Below are positions 15,389-23,796 of a stretch of 64,000 nt of DNA, piece by piece (position 1 is the stretch's first letter; every line of letters starts with the position of its first letter). The notes beneath the pieces were generated by a model, which had not been told where the DNA came from, made no database searches, and saw nothing but the letters and a program-made list of their open reading frames with translations. Origin of the DNA: Flavobacteriales bacterium (GTDB taxonomy: Bacteria; Bacteroidota; Bacteroidia; Flavobacteriales_F; PHOS-HE28). The position numbers and the translations under genes are program-made. The stretch is taken from contig JAIOIH010000014.1 of assembly GCA_019912395.1 (NCBI GenBank), forward strand, positions 204,800-268,799, in the 5' to 3' direction.

Positions 15389-16104
15389 TCCCCGTCCGGC
15401 ATATCCTTCTCGCGGTCGCGACCGTTGCCATTTTCGGCCCCGCCGTGGCCCAGAAGTCCGAGGTGCCCAAACCGGTGATGGATGGGCAACTGTGGCTCAG
15501 TGCCGGCGCGGACTTCAAGCCATTCCGAAAGAAGAGCGGCGCTGTGAGCCAGCCACGCTTCTTCCGCAACCTCCGCATGAAAGGTGAACTCGATGTGAGG
15601 TTGGACGAAAACGCCACCCACGCCAAACAGGTGAACCTCAACGCCGGGGCCAAGTACCCGGTAACCTCCTTCATGAACGTGGGGGCTGAATACCGATATT
15701 CCATACGCCCCGAACAGATGAACCGGAACCGCATCGACCTGCAGCTATGGCTCAAATGGAAGAAGGACCGCACCAGCCTCGACTACCGCTTCGAGTACGA
15801 GCATGCCTTCATCCCGGTGGAGAACCTGCGCACCGCGTTGCGGAACCGCCTGACGGTGGAATACAACATCCCGAAGTGGAAGCCGGACCCCCACATCAGC
15901 GCGGAATCGTTCACCGGCCTGCACTACACCGGCAACCGCCTGGTGGGCATGCGCTACGAACTGGGCACCGAAGTGAACCTGGACAAAAAGAAGGACAGAA
16001 CATTGGGGCTCGCCGTCCGTTACGATCAGGAGCTGAACATCGCCCGGCCCGAACACGCCTGGATCCTCGTCATCGCCTTTGAGCATTCATTCAGGAAAAA
16101 GTGA
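15385..16104 (+). CDS. DUF2490 outer-membrane beta-barrel-like protein
   Basis: 239 residues with a signal peptide (HILLAVATVAIFGPAVAQ) and a mature chain of alternating strands ending in LVIAFEHSFRKK. The pattern DGQLWLSAGADFKPFRKK and repeated YRY / YEHAF strands match DUF2490, a presumed outer-membrane barrel family common in Bacteroidota. The start is TTG 15385, overlapping the previous stop (TTGA). No ATG is available upstream of the signal peptide, so this rare start codon is well supported. The stop overlaps the GTG start of the next gene. Confidence 0.82.
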   Translation: MIPVRHILLAVATVAIFGPAVAQKSEVPKPVMDGQLWLSAGADFKPFRKKSGAVSQPRFFRNLRMKGELDVRLDENATHAKQVNLNAGAKYPVTSFMNVGAEYRYSIRPEQMNRNRIDLQLWLKWKKDRTSLDYRFEYEHAFIPVENLRTALRNRLTVEYNIPKWKPDPHISAESFTGLHYTGNRLVGMRYELGTEVNLDKKKDRTLGLAVRYDQELNIARPEHAWILVIAFEHSFRKK

Positions 16105-16763
16105 AGTCCTCCCCCTACATCCGCGTAGCCGCCCTGGGCGCGATATTCATCATCGCCGTCTTCATCGGCTACTTCATCATCCGCCCCTCGGGTGAGCTGC
16201 CCATCTATCACCCTTCGCAGTTGGATCCCCGGCTGGTGGCCGAATCCGTCAGGAACGAGAAGGGCGAGCACCGCATTAAACCCTTTCACCTGATCGATCA
16301 GGAGGGCGACAGTGTTTTCCTTTCCACCGTTGAGGGCAAGGTGGTGCTGGCGGACTTCTTCTTCACCACCTGCGGCAGCATCTGCCCCAAGATGAGCACC
16401 CAACTGGTACGCGTACAGGAAGCCTTCAAGGACGATGACCGCGTGATGCTCCTCTCCCACTCCGTTACGCCCGGTACCGATTCCGTGCCCGTGCTGAAGG
16501 CATACGCGGAGGAATACGGCGTGGAGCACGATCGCTGGCGGCTGCTTACCGGCGACCGCAAGCAGATCTACGACCTCGCGCGCACCAGCTACTTCGCCGC
16601 ATTGGACCAAGGCGACGGCGGCCCGGATGACTTCGTCCACACCGAGAACTTCGTGTTGGTGGACCCCCAAGGCCGCCTCCGCGGATTCTACGACGGTACC
16701 AAGGCCAAGGAAGTGGACCAGGCCATGAAGGACATGCGCCAGCTGCTGAAAGAGATGAAGTAG
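16101..16763 (+). CDS. SCO1/SenC-family copper chaperone-like thioredoxin-fold protein
   Basis: 220 residues with an N-terminal membrane anchor (about 8-26) and a thioredoxin-like domain. The CxxxC copper/redox motif lies in TTCGSICPKM (about 90-99) and the conserved His in FVHTENFVLV (about 180). SCO proteins deliver copper to cytochrome oxidase or act as thiol-disulfide reductases. The start is GTG 16101, overlapping the previous stop (GTGA). It is the last gene of a run of overlapping genes from 12759; no cytochrome oxidase gene is nearby. Confidence 0.9.
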   Translation: MKSSPYIRVAALGAIFIIAVFIGYFIIRPSGELPIYHPSQLDPRLVAESVRNEKGEHRIKPFHLIDQEGDSVFLSTVEGKVVLADFFFTTCGSICPKMSTQLVRVQEAFKDDDRVMLLSHSVTPGTDSVPVLKAYAEEYGVEHDRWRLLTGDRKQIYDLARTSYFAALDQGDGGPDDFVHTENFVLVDPQGRLRGFYDGTKAKEVDQAMKDMRQLLKEMK

Positions 16764-16785
16764 GGAGTCCTTGAGTCTAATGGAT
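16764..16785. repeat. Short GAGTC-word remnant
   Basis: The 22-base gap between two convergent genes contains GGAGTCCTTGAGTC, the same words as the block at 8681-8763. It is probably a fragment or small member of that class. Confidence 0.35.
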
Positions 16786-17346
16786 TCACGGCTCAGAAGA
16801 ACGCGCAAAAGGCAGCTCCCCATCCTTCGGCCCATACACCAGCTTCCCCTTCTTCAGCCGTGCCGGTGCCGTATAGGGATGCTCCTGTTCCTTCCCCAAG
16901 CCCATGATGTGGTGTACCGTCCAGCCATCCGCTTTCATCCGGTCCGAGATCATCGATCGATGGCAGCGCCACCACAGCGCCTCACTGCACATCATGCAGG
17001 TGCGCCGCTCCCCTGCCAAGGTCTTCAGCTCCTTCAAGCCCTCCTCGAAAGCGGGATCGTTCATCATGTAGTCCGCATAACCGCGGAAGGCGGGATGCTC
17101 CCAAATGGTGTTCGTTGAATCCTTCGACACCTTTCGCCGTCCGCCCAGCAAGCGAATGTGGAGGTGATCAATGCCCGCCGTTGCCAGTTCTTCGGGAAGC
17201 ACCTCCTTATTGAACCAAGGCATCTTCCGCGAACCCGGATAGCTCCGCACATCCACCAGCAGCTCGATCTTGAACGCCTTCAGCCACGCCAGGAATTCCT
17301 CCAAGGGATGCGTGGAGTGACCGATGGTCCAGAGCTCGAGAGGCAT
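16786..17346 (-). CDS. DUF488 domain protein
   Basis: 186 residues with the DUF488 pattern: LWTIGHSTHPLEEF at the N-terminus, VDVRSYPGSRKMPWFN (about 30-45) and a cysteine-rich MMCSEALWWRCHRSMISD (about 127-144). The conserved Arg, Cys and His suggest an enzyme or nucleic-acid-related role, but no activity is established for this family to my knowledge. ATG 17346 is chosen because the upstream extension would run into GTAC repeats. It converges on the SCO1-like gene. Confidence 0.85.
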   Translation of the reverse strand: MPLELWTIGHSTHPLEEFLAWLKAFKIELLVDVRSYPGSRKMPWFNKEVLPEELATAGIDHLHIRLLGGRRKVSKDSTNTIWEHPAFRGYADYMMNDPAFEEGLKELKTLAGERRTCMMCSEALWWRCHRSMISDRMKADGWTVHHIMGLGKEQEHPYTAPARLKKGKLVYGPKDGELPFARSSEP

Positions 17347-17360
17347 GAGGTAAAGGTGGG

Positions 17361-17482
17361 AAGTATTGAGTTCATCGTTTGGGTACAGGGTACAGGGTAT
17401 TGGGTACCGGTTACAATGCGGCACCATGTACGCATGTCCCCGTACTCGGTACTCGGTACCCTGTACCATTCAATACAAAAGT
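17361..17482. repeat. GTAC-word palindromic element
   Basis: The block is bounded by GTATTGA (from 17362) and TCAATAC (ending near 17476). Inside, GGGTACAGGGTACAGGGTA on the left faces GTACTCGGTACTCGGTACC on the right, so the two sides are near complements and can fold together. It fills the divergent gap between the DUF488 and ABC-F genes. The words differ from the GATC and GAGTC classes, but the design is the same: short words in two facing arms. Confidence 0.6.
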
Positions 17483-17487
17483 GCATT

Positions 17488-17538
17488 CCTCCGCGTCTCC
17501 GCGCCCCCGGCTGCCGAAGGCATGCTCTGCGTCCCTGC
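17488..17538. repeat. CTCCGCG/CTCTGCG-word stretch
   Basis: CTCCGCGTCTCCGCG (17489-17503) is a direct repeat of a seven- to eight-base word, with a related CTCTGCGTCCCTGC at 17525-17538. It follows directly after the GTAC element. No gene overlaps it. Confidence 0.4.
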
Positions 17539-17552
17539 AAACACACTCAACC

Positions 17553-17560
17553 TACCTTTG
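17553..17560 (+). promoter_or_regulatory. Candidate -7 element for the ABC-F gene
   Basis: TACCTTTG is an exact match to the Bacteroidota TAnnTTTG element, 24 bases upstream of ATG 17585. No convincing TTTG element 17-23 bases further upstream was seen. Confidence 0.4.
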
Positions 17561-17584
17561 CGCCCCGCAAACCGGGCCTTCCCC

Positions 17585-19456
17585 ATGAACTGCCTTTCCG
17601 TTGAGCGCATCAGTAAGCGCTATGGCCCTCGCCAACTTTTCAAGGATATCTCCTTCGGCCTGGAGAAGGGCCAGAAGACCGCCATCGTGGCCCGGAACGG
17701 CTCCGGCAAGAGCACGCTGCTGAAGTGCATCGCCGGCCTGGAGACCCCGGACGAGGGCATCATCAGCTTCAACAAGGGACTGCGCATCGGATACCTCGAC
17801 CAGAACGTGGAGATGACCGCCTCCCACAGCCTGGTGGACGAGATGCTGGACCGCGACGACCCCGTGACCAACGCGATACGGAACTATGAGCATTTGGTGG
17901 CGCAGCACATCGAAGGCGATGCCCTGCATGATGCCATCGAGAAGATGACGGAATTGGAGGCCTGGGACCACGAGGCCCGCGTAAAGCGCCTCCTCTTCCA
18001 GTTCGGCCTGCGCGACCTGGAGCAGCCCGTGAACACCCTCAGCGGCGGCCAGCAGAAACGCCTCGCCATGGCCAAGGTCCTCATCGACATGCCCGATGTG
18101 CTGATCATGGACGAGCCCACCAACCACCTCGACCTCCACATGATCGAGCAGTTGGAGGCCGAGCTCTCCGCGCCCAACGTCACCCTGCTGCTGGTGACGC
18201 ACGACCGCTACTTCCTGGACAACGTTTGCGACGAGATCATCGAGATGGAGTTCGGCGAGTTCACCCGCTTCAAGGGCAACTACAGCTACTACGTGGAGAA
18301 GAAGGCCGAACTGGAGGAGGTGCGCAACGCCACCCAGCACCACCTGAAGGGCTTTATGCGCAGCGAGCTGGAATGGGTGCGCAAGATGCCCCGCGCACGC
18401 GGCACCAAGAGCAAGAGCCGCCTGCAGGCCTTCGACACGCTGAAGGACCTCGCCAACCGCAACTTCGAGCACGGCCAGGTGAGCATCGACATCCAAAGTT
18501 CCCGCCTCGGCGGCAAGGTGATCGAGGCGCGCAACCTCACCAAGAGCTTCGGCGACAAGAAGATCGTGGAGCACTTCAACTACAGCCTCAAGGCCGGCGA
18601 CCGCATCGGCATCGTGGGGCCGAACGGCATCGGCAAGAGCACCTTCATCGACCTGCTCACCAAAAGGATCGAGCCCGATGCCGGCAAGGTCACCATCGGC
18701 GATACCGTGGTGCTCAGCGTCTTCGGCCAGCAAGGGCTGCAGATCACCGAGGACAAGCGCATCATCGATGTGGTGCGCGACATCGCCGAGCTCATCCCCC
18801 TCAGCAAGGGCAAGACCCTCACCGCATCCCAGCTGCTGGAGCGCTTCCTCTTCGACAAGGAGCAGCAGTACCAGTACGTCAGCACCCTCAGCGGCGGCGA
18901 AAAGCGGCGCCTCCACCTTTGCACCGTGCTGATGAAGAACCCCAACGTGCTGGTGCTCGACGAGCCCACGAACGACCTGGACATCCCCACGCTGACCACC
19001 TTGGAGGATTTCCTCACCGACCTCAACATCTGCCTGCTGATCGTAAGCCACGACCGCTTCTTCATGGACAAGCTCTGCACCAAGCTGCTGGTGTTCGAGG
19101 GCAACGGTGTGATCAAGGAGTGGGTACACAGCTACACCGAGCTGCGCGACTACCAACTGGCGCTGGCCGCACGGCCCGCCAAGAAGCCGGAAGCCGCCGT
19201 GGAAGCCGCGCCGAAAAGGAAGCCCTCCGGCAAGATGACCTTCGCCGAGCGCAACGAGCTGAAGAAGATAGACAAGGACCTCCCCGCGCTGGAGAAGAAG
19301 AAGGAGGAGCTCGCCGTGGAAATGATGGAGAAGGCCGCCGACCACCACGCCATCATGCAACTCTCCATCGAACTGGAGAAGGTGACCACGCAGTTGGATG
19401 CGCTGGGGGAGCGGTGGTTGGTGCTGATGGAGAAGGTGGAGGCCGAGCAGGCTTGA
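17585..19456 (+). CDS. ABC-F family ATPase (Uup-like)
   Basis: 623 residues with two ATPase domains and no membrane segment. The first Walker A is RNGSGKST (about 37-45) with LSGGQ at 152-156; the second is GPNGIGKST (about 344-352) with LSGGE at 435-439. Between them lies the P-site tRNA-interaction linker with ARGTKSKSRLQAF. The C-terminal 90 residues are charged and coiled-coil (KKIDKDLPALEKKKEELA), as in Uup. ABC-F proteins act on the ribosome; Uup is also linked to DNA transposon excision. The long upstream extension of the frame covers the repeats and is not coding. Confidence 0.93.
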   Translation: MNCLSVERISKRYGPRQLFKDISFGLEKGQKTAIVARNGSGKSTLLKCIAGLETPDEGIISFNKGLRIGYLDQNVEMTASHSLVDEMLDRDDPVTNAIRNYEHLVAQHIEGDALHDAIEKMTELEAWDHEARVKRLLFQFGLRDLEQPVNTLSGGQQKRLAMAKVLIDMPDVLIMDEPTNHLDLHMIEQLEAELSAPNVTLLLVTHDRYFLDNVCDEIIEMEFGEFTRFKGNYSYYVEKKAELEEVRNATQHHLKGFMRSELEWVRKMPRARGTKSKSRLQAFDTLKDLANRNFEHGQVSIDIQSSRLGGKVIEARNLTKSFGDKKIVEHFNYSLKAGDRIGIVGPNGIGKSTFIDLLTKRIEPDAGKVTIGDTVVLSVFGQQGLQITEDKRIIDVVRDIAELIPLSKGKTLTASQLLERFLFDKEQQYQYVSTLSGGEKRRLHLCTVLMKNPNVLVLDEPTNDLDIPTLTTLEDFLTDLNICLLIVSHDRFFMDKLCTKLLVFEGNGVIKEWVHSYTELRDYQLALAARPAKKPEAAVEAAPKRKPSGKMTFAERNELKKIDKDLPALEKKKEELAVEMMEKAADHHAIMQLSIELEKVTTQLDALGERWLVLMEKVEAEQA

Positions 19457-19475
19457 GCGATTTGGGACCCGCGAC

Positions 19476-20582
19476 CTACTTCAAATTGTTCGCTTCCTCC
19501 GCATCGAACGCTTCCCCCGGATCATCCAAGGGCCGCGAAGCCGTATAGGTGCGCCACTTGGCCAGCACCGCCTCCATGTCCGCCGGCAGCGGACTTTCGA
19601 ACTTCATGCGCTTGCCCGTGGCCGGGTGCTCGATCTCCAGCAGCGCCGCGTGCAACGCTTGGCGCGGCAACAGGGCGAAGCAATTCTCCACGAAGCGCTT
19701 GTACTTGGTGAAGACGGTGCCCTTCAGCACGCGATCCCCGCCGTAGGGCGCATCGTTGAAGAGCGGGTGGCCGATGTGCTTCATGTGCGCGCGGATCTGG
19801 TGCGTGCGCCCGGTCTCCAGCTTGCATTCCACCAGTGTCACATAGGTAAAGCGCTCCAGCACGCGCCAGTGCGTAACGGCGGTCCTGCCCTGCTCGGGGT
19901 CCGCGGGCACGGACATCACGGTGCGGTCCTTGGGGGAGCGGTCGAGGTTGCCCTCGATGGTGCCCTCATCGGCATCGAAGTCGCCCCATACCAAGGCCTG
20001 GTAGCGGCGATCGTTGCTGCGCTCGAAGAACTGGCGGGCCAGATGGGCCAAGGCGTCATCGGTCTTGCCGATCACCATTACGCCGCTGGTGTCCTTGTCC
20101 AAGCGGTGTACCAGGCCGGGCCGTGGCACGGGCTGGTTGGGTGCTGAAGGCAGTTTGCCGAAATGGAAGAGCAGGCCGTTGACGAGGGTGCCGGTCCAGT
20201 TGCCATGGCCCGGGTGTACCACCAGGCCGGGCTGTTTGTTGATCAACAGGATCTGCTCATCCTCGTAGATCACTTCCAGCGGAATGTCCTCCGGCAGCAG
20301 TTCCACCTCGCGCACCGGATGCGGGAGCACCAGGGTGACCACATCGTTCGGCTTCACCTTGTGGCTGGGCTTTTCGGCCTTGCCGTTCACCAGCACATTG
20401 CCGTTCCGGGCAGCCGCAGCGATCCGTGAGCGCGATGCGCCGGCGATGTGATCGAAGAGGAACTTGTCCAAGCGCATCAAGCCTTGGCCGGGATCGGCCA
20501 CGATGCGATGATGCTCATAGAGCTCCTGGTCCTCGGAGGCCTCCGAAGTTTCGTTTTCGGGCGACCCCTTGCCTGGCTCCAT
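19476..20582 (-). CDS. rluD: 23S rRNA pseudouridine synthase, RluA/RluD family
   Basis: 368 residues with an N-terminal S4 RNA-binding domain (about 35-95, RLDKFLFDHIAGASRSRIAA) and the catalytic domain with HRLDKDTSGVMVIGKTD, whose Asp is the nucleophile (about 165-180), and GRTHQIRAHMKHIGHP. RluD converts U1911, U1915 and U1917 of 23S rRNA in helix 69; relatives have other targets, so the symbol is by best fit. Its ATG overlaps the stop of the T9SS cargo gene (TGATG), making it the last gene of the PASTA-cargo-rluD operon. It ends convergent with the ABC-F gene. Confidence 0.9.
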   Translation of the reverse strand: MEPGKGSPENETSEASEDQELYEHHRIVADPGQGLMRLDKFLFDHIAGASRSRIAAAARNGNVLVNGKAEKPSHKVKPNDVVTLVLPHPVREVELLPEDIPLEVIYEDEQILLINKQPGLVVHPGHGNWTGTLVNGLLFHFGKLPSAPNQPVPRPGLVHRLDKDTSGVMVIGKTDDALAHLARQFFERSNDRRYQALVWGDFDADEGTIEGNLDRSPKDRTVMSVPADPEQGRTAVTHWRVLERFTYVTLVECKLETGRTHQIRAHMKHIGHPLFNDAPYGGDRVLKGTVFTKYKRFVENCFALLPRQALHAALLEIEHPATGKRMKFESPLPADMEAVLAKWRTYTASRPLDDPGEAFDAEEANNLK

Positions 20583-22855
20583 CAGTGCTGTACGATCAGT
20601 CGGCCTTGCCCCAGGGTTCCGCCCTCACGGCCCACCAGACGGACGATGTAAGGGCCCGGGGCCACATCCTGCACGGAGAGGCTCCGCTCCCCCGGCATCC
20701 AACGCCGCACCAAACGCCCCATGGGGTCGATCAATTCCACGCCTGCGGCGAGTGTGCCCGGCCCACCCGTCCTCACTTGGAACGCATCACCGGCCGGGTT
20801 CGGGAATATGGAAAGCAACGCATCCTCCGGGGTCACTTCCTCCAGACCGACGAAGGGATCCACGGCGGCCACCATCACCGGGCGGATCATCCAGGAGGCT
20901 TCCTGCCCGGAGGTCAACCAGTTCTGGCCCACCTTGTAGAACATCTTGTCCTGGTTGTTCCGGTTCTTGTCCATGCCCAGGTTCATCCGGGTATCATTGG
21001 TCTGCACCCAGCCCACGTAGAAGGTACCGTTCACGGCGATGGTGCTGTCCAACGGATATTCCACAAAATGATCGGGGCCCCATGTGCGGTACTCCGGGCT
21101 GCTGAACGAAATGTTCTGGAAGAGGATCACCTCGGGGTTCAAGCTGCTCCACACGGTGATGATGAAGGAGCCGTTGGGCGGGTTGTTCACCGGTGGAGGA
21201 TCGTAGGTGAAGATGGGCGAGAAGTACATGCGGAGGGCGCGCAGGGAATCCTCCCCCTGGGTATCGAACCGATAGGCTTGCTTGGCCCCGGTCTGGTTCA
21301 GGCTGTAGCCCGCCTCGGCCGTGCCATCGTCGTAGCTGTAGTAGTTGCTGATCTCCTGCGTCCATGCCATGGTGTCGTTGTAGGCGCAGACGTCCGGGGT
21401 GGCGTTGGTCCAGAACTTGGCGGTGAGAAAAGCCGCATCGTTGCATGCGGCGACATCGTACACCAATGGATCGGCACCGCTGTTCACGGGATGGACGGAG
21501 TTGAAATTGCTGCTTGCATTGTTGCTGATGTTGTTGCCGTAGCTGCCGCGCGTGGCGCTCCATCCGCAATCGGAGGTCACACCGTAGCCCCAGGTGATGA
21601 ACTTGTCCTGCGTGTCGTTGTTCCGCTGCTCCAGGTCCACCTGCTGGGCCATGTAGCTCCCCGGTGCTTGGATGAACTTGGCGTAGGGCACCGAGGTGAA
21701 GGTCTGCAACAGGCCCGCCTCCTGGTACACGAAGGCCACATCCTGCAGGATGGTATCCGCCGCAGTGCGGTTGCGGTCCAGGCGGACATAATCGATGTGC
21801 CACTGGTCCACCGGTCCGCCCAAGGTGGCATCGTTGCTGAAGCGCATCTTGAATCCCACCTTCAGGAATTTCGGGTCGGTAATGGGGACCATCACCTGTT
21901 GGAAGCGGTCCGGCGCGGCCGTGCCGGGGCTGCTCCAGACACGGGTCCAGGTTTGTTCATTGGGTGCATATAGTTCGAGGCGGAGGCTGTCCTCGGCATG
22001 GGCCAGGTCATCGCCACTGCGGCCAATGGGCTCGCAGAAGAAGCTGAGGTAGATGCTGTCGCCCGGGGGGTAGGCGAGGTTGATCGGCACCGAGGTGAGC
22101 TTGTCCGCAAGGCCGTTCACGTTGGGATCGTCCGGCATGTAGGGGTACCCGGTCCGGTCCATGCCGTCCAGCGTGGCCACGCCGATGGTGGGCGGGTTCA
22201 GCGCGAAGGTGCTGTTCACGTAGGCATCATCGTCGGCCCAGAGTATCCATGGCCGCAAGGTGTTGTCCGGGTTGATGTAGCTGCGCGGATCGGGATCCAC
22301 CATGTACACCAGCAGTGAATCCTGGATGAGCGTCGGGTCCAGTGCGAGGGTGTCCGGCGTGGTCGTTCCCACGGTATCGATCACGGTATAGGGTGGCCAA
22401 GCGTACATGCTCTGCTCGGTGACCGGGTAGCTGCTGAAATCCCGGACAATGACCACGAACGCCGGATTCGGCACTTGGGTGATGATCAGGGTATCGGGCT
22501 GCTCGTCGATCGTGTAGTGATAGCTCGTGTCCGTTAGGAAAGCCATGTCCGGCGTGCTGAGCCCCCCCACTTCGAGCAGGTAGATCGTCTCCGTCAGGTT
22601 CACGTTGGGATCGCCTTGTTGCGCGTTGAGGTAACGGGTGCGGTCCACGGAAAAGTCATCGACCACCGGGAGGGTCTGCTGTGCGTTGTCGTACAGGAAG
22701 AGTTCGTTCAGCCCGCCCGCCTTCAGCAGGGGGGCGTTCGTTCCCGGCCGGGGGATCACGCTCAGCGGGGTCACGATCTCCTGGGCTTGGGCAGGCCGGA
22801 CCAGCAGCAGCAGCGCCATGGCGATAAGGCACCGAACACAGGTGGTTGTTCTCAT
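20582..22855 (-). CDS. Secreted protein with T9SS type A sorting domain
   Basis: 757 residues with a signal peptide (about 1-25, CLIAMALLLLVRPAQAQ). The middle has beta-rich segments with many Asp, Asn, Tyr and Trp and no catalytic motif I recognise; GNGTFYVGWVQT-like and DQWHIDYVRLDRN stretches suggest jellyroll modules. The last 75 residues form a T9SS type A sorting domain: LSIFPNPAGDAFQV, LIDPMGRLVR and ARLIV-type strands. The protein is therefore exported by type IX secretion to the surface or medium. It is often found between a PASTA protein and RluD in this phylum. Confidence 0.88.
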   Translation of the reverse strand: MRTTTCVRCLIAMALLLLVRPAQAQEIVTPLSVIPRPGTNAPLLKAGGLNELFLYDNAQQTLPVVDDFSVDRTRYLNAQQGDPNVNLTETIYLLEVGGLSTPDMAFLTDTSYHYTIDEQPDTLIITQVPNPAFVVIVRDFSSYPVTEQSMYAWPPYTVIDTVGTTTPDTLALDPTLIQDSLLVYMVDPDPRSYINPDNTLRPWILWADDDAYVNSTFALNPPTIGVATLDGMDRTGYPYMPDDPNVNGLADKLTSVPINLAYPPGDSIYLSFFCEPIGRSGDDLAHAEDSLRLELYAPNEQTWTRVWSSPGTAAPDRFQQVMVPITDPKFLKVGFKMRFSNDATLGGPVDQWHIDYVRLDRNRTAADTILQDVAFVYQEAGLLQTFTSVPYAKFIQAPGSYMAQQVDLEQRNNDTQDKFITWGYGVTSDCGWSATRGSYGNNISNNASSNFNSVHPVNSGADPLVYDVAACNDAAFLTAKFWTNATPDVCAYNDTMAWTQEISNYYSYDDGTAEAGYSLNQTGAKQAYRFDTQGEDSLRALRMYFSPIFTYDPPPVNNPPNGSFIITVWSSLNPEVILFQNISFSSPEYRTWGPDHFVEYPLDSTIAVNGTFYVGWVQTNDTRMNLGMDKNRNNQDKMFYKVGQNWLTSGQEASWMIRPVMVAAVDPFVGLEEVTPEDALLSIFPNPAGDAFQVRTGGPGTLAAGVELIDPMGRLVRRWMPGERSLSVQDVAPGPYIVRLVGREGGTLGQGRLIVQH

Positions 22856-22869
22856 TCGTTGCGTCTTCG

Positions 22870-23643
22870 TCACGGCGTTACCCCCGTGCTGTCCATCGTG
22901 AGCCATACGTCCACCATTCCACCGGGGCTGATCAGGTCGTCCGGACCCGGAACGGGGAACTGGCGGGCCACTCTCGCCAACGCGGTATCGCATCCGCTAT
23001 TGCCACAGCCCTTTACTTCCACCACCAGGCCCAGGTTCAGCGAAGCGAGGTTCAACACCGCCTTCATTTCCTCAAAGCCCATTCCCCGCACGTCCGGAAC
23101 CGGCACCCGCTCCCCCTTCTGGCCTTGGCCCAGCACCAAGGTCACGGATTCCCCTTTCCGGATTCGCGTCTCCGCCGCGATCGGCTTGCCCTCGTACAGC
23201 TGTGCCAGCACGCAATCCAGGCAGGGGTCCGGGCGGTATTGCATCTCGGACACCTTCAGCCCAAGTATCTCCAGTACGCTGATCGCTTGGCGCTTGCTCA
23301 AGTTCACCAGGTCCGGCATGTTCAGCATCTTGGGCTGGCTGGCGTTCATCACCAGGTAAACCGTCCGGTCCGGTTTCACGAACCTTCCGCTGTCCGGGTC
23401 CTGGTCCACCACCGTGCCCTTGGGCGCCTCATCGCTGTACACGGAATCGATCACCTCGGCGTGGAGCCCCATCGCCTCCAAGGTGCTCACGGCCTCCTCC
23501 AGGGTCTTCGCCCTCAGGTCCGGCACTTGGTCCTTTTGATCATGCCGTGTATACACGCCCAGCCACAGCCATGCCGCCAAGAAGATCAATGCGGCGATCA
23601 CCACCGGCGCGATGATCAGGAAGAAGCGTTTTCCAGCGGTCAT
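22870..23643 (-). CDS. Membrane-anchored PASTA domain protein
   Basis: 257 residues: a short cytoplasmic start, one membrane helix (about 8-28, IIAPVVIAALIFLAAWLWLG), then three PASTA repeats in the periplasm (about 40-105, 110-180 and 185-255). Each has a VPDLR / MPDLVN / VPDVRGM opening. PASTA domains bind peptidoglycan or cell-wall fragments; here there is no kinase or transpeptidase attached. It lies 14 bases before the T9SS cargo gene and divergent from ddl, in keeping with a cell-wall role. The two cysteine pairs (PCLDC and CGNSGC) could form disulfides. Confidence 0.9.
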   Translation of the reverse strand: MTAGKRFFLIIAPVVIAALIFLAAWLWLGVYTRHDQKDQVPDLRAKTLEEAVSTLEAMGLHAEVIDSVYSDEAPKGTVVDQDPDSGRFVKPDRTVYLVMNASQPKMLNMPDLVNLSKRQAISVLEILGLKVSEMQYRPDPCLDCVLAQLYEGKPIAAETRIRKGESVTLVLGQGQKGERVPVPDVRGMGFEEMKAVLNLASLNLGLVVEVKGCGNSGCDTALARVARQFPVPGPDDLISPGGMVDVWLTMDSTGVTP

Positions 23644-23685
23644 GCCTGTTGGTCCAGGCCGTTCGAGGCCCTTTTCAGCGAGGCG

Positions 23686-23693
23686 CGAATATA
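23686..23693 (-). promoter_or_regulatory. Candidate -7 element for the PASTA-cargo-rluD operon
   Basis: On the minus strand TATATTCG matches TAnnTTTG at seven of eight positions and lies 42 bases upstream of ATG 23643. The facing ddl gene has a weaker CAACTTTG. Confidence 0.3.
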
Positions 23694-23796
23694 GTTCGGC
23701 AGGCAAGGCTTCAACATATCATCGTTCGCACTTCGGTGCGGCACCTTTCCCGCCATGCCTTGCCGATCGCAACTTTGGTGCGATCGATCCCCAGCC

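Noticed and set aside
17552-19360. A 602-codon minus-strand frame opposite the ABC-F gene.
   Set aside because: It lies antisense to a well-conserved ABC-F protein, has a low-complexity composition rich in Val, His and Gln, and no recognisable domain. It is a frame left open by the GC-rich codon pattern.
20426-21973. A 515-codon plus-strand frame opposite the T9SS cargo gene.
   Set aside because: It is antisense to the T9SS protein, has no signal or domain, and its composition (His, Gly, Arg, Val) is typical of a shadow frame.
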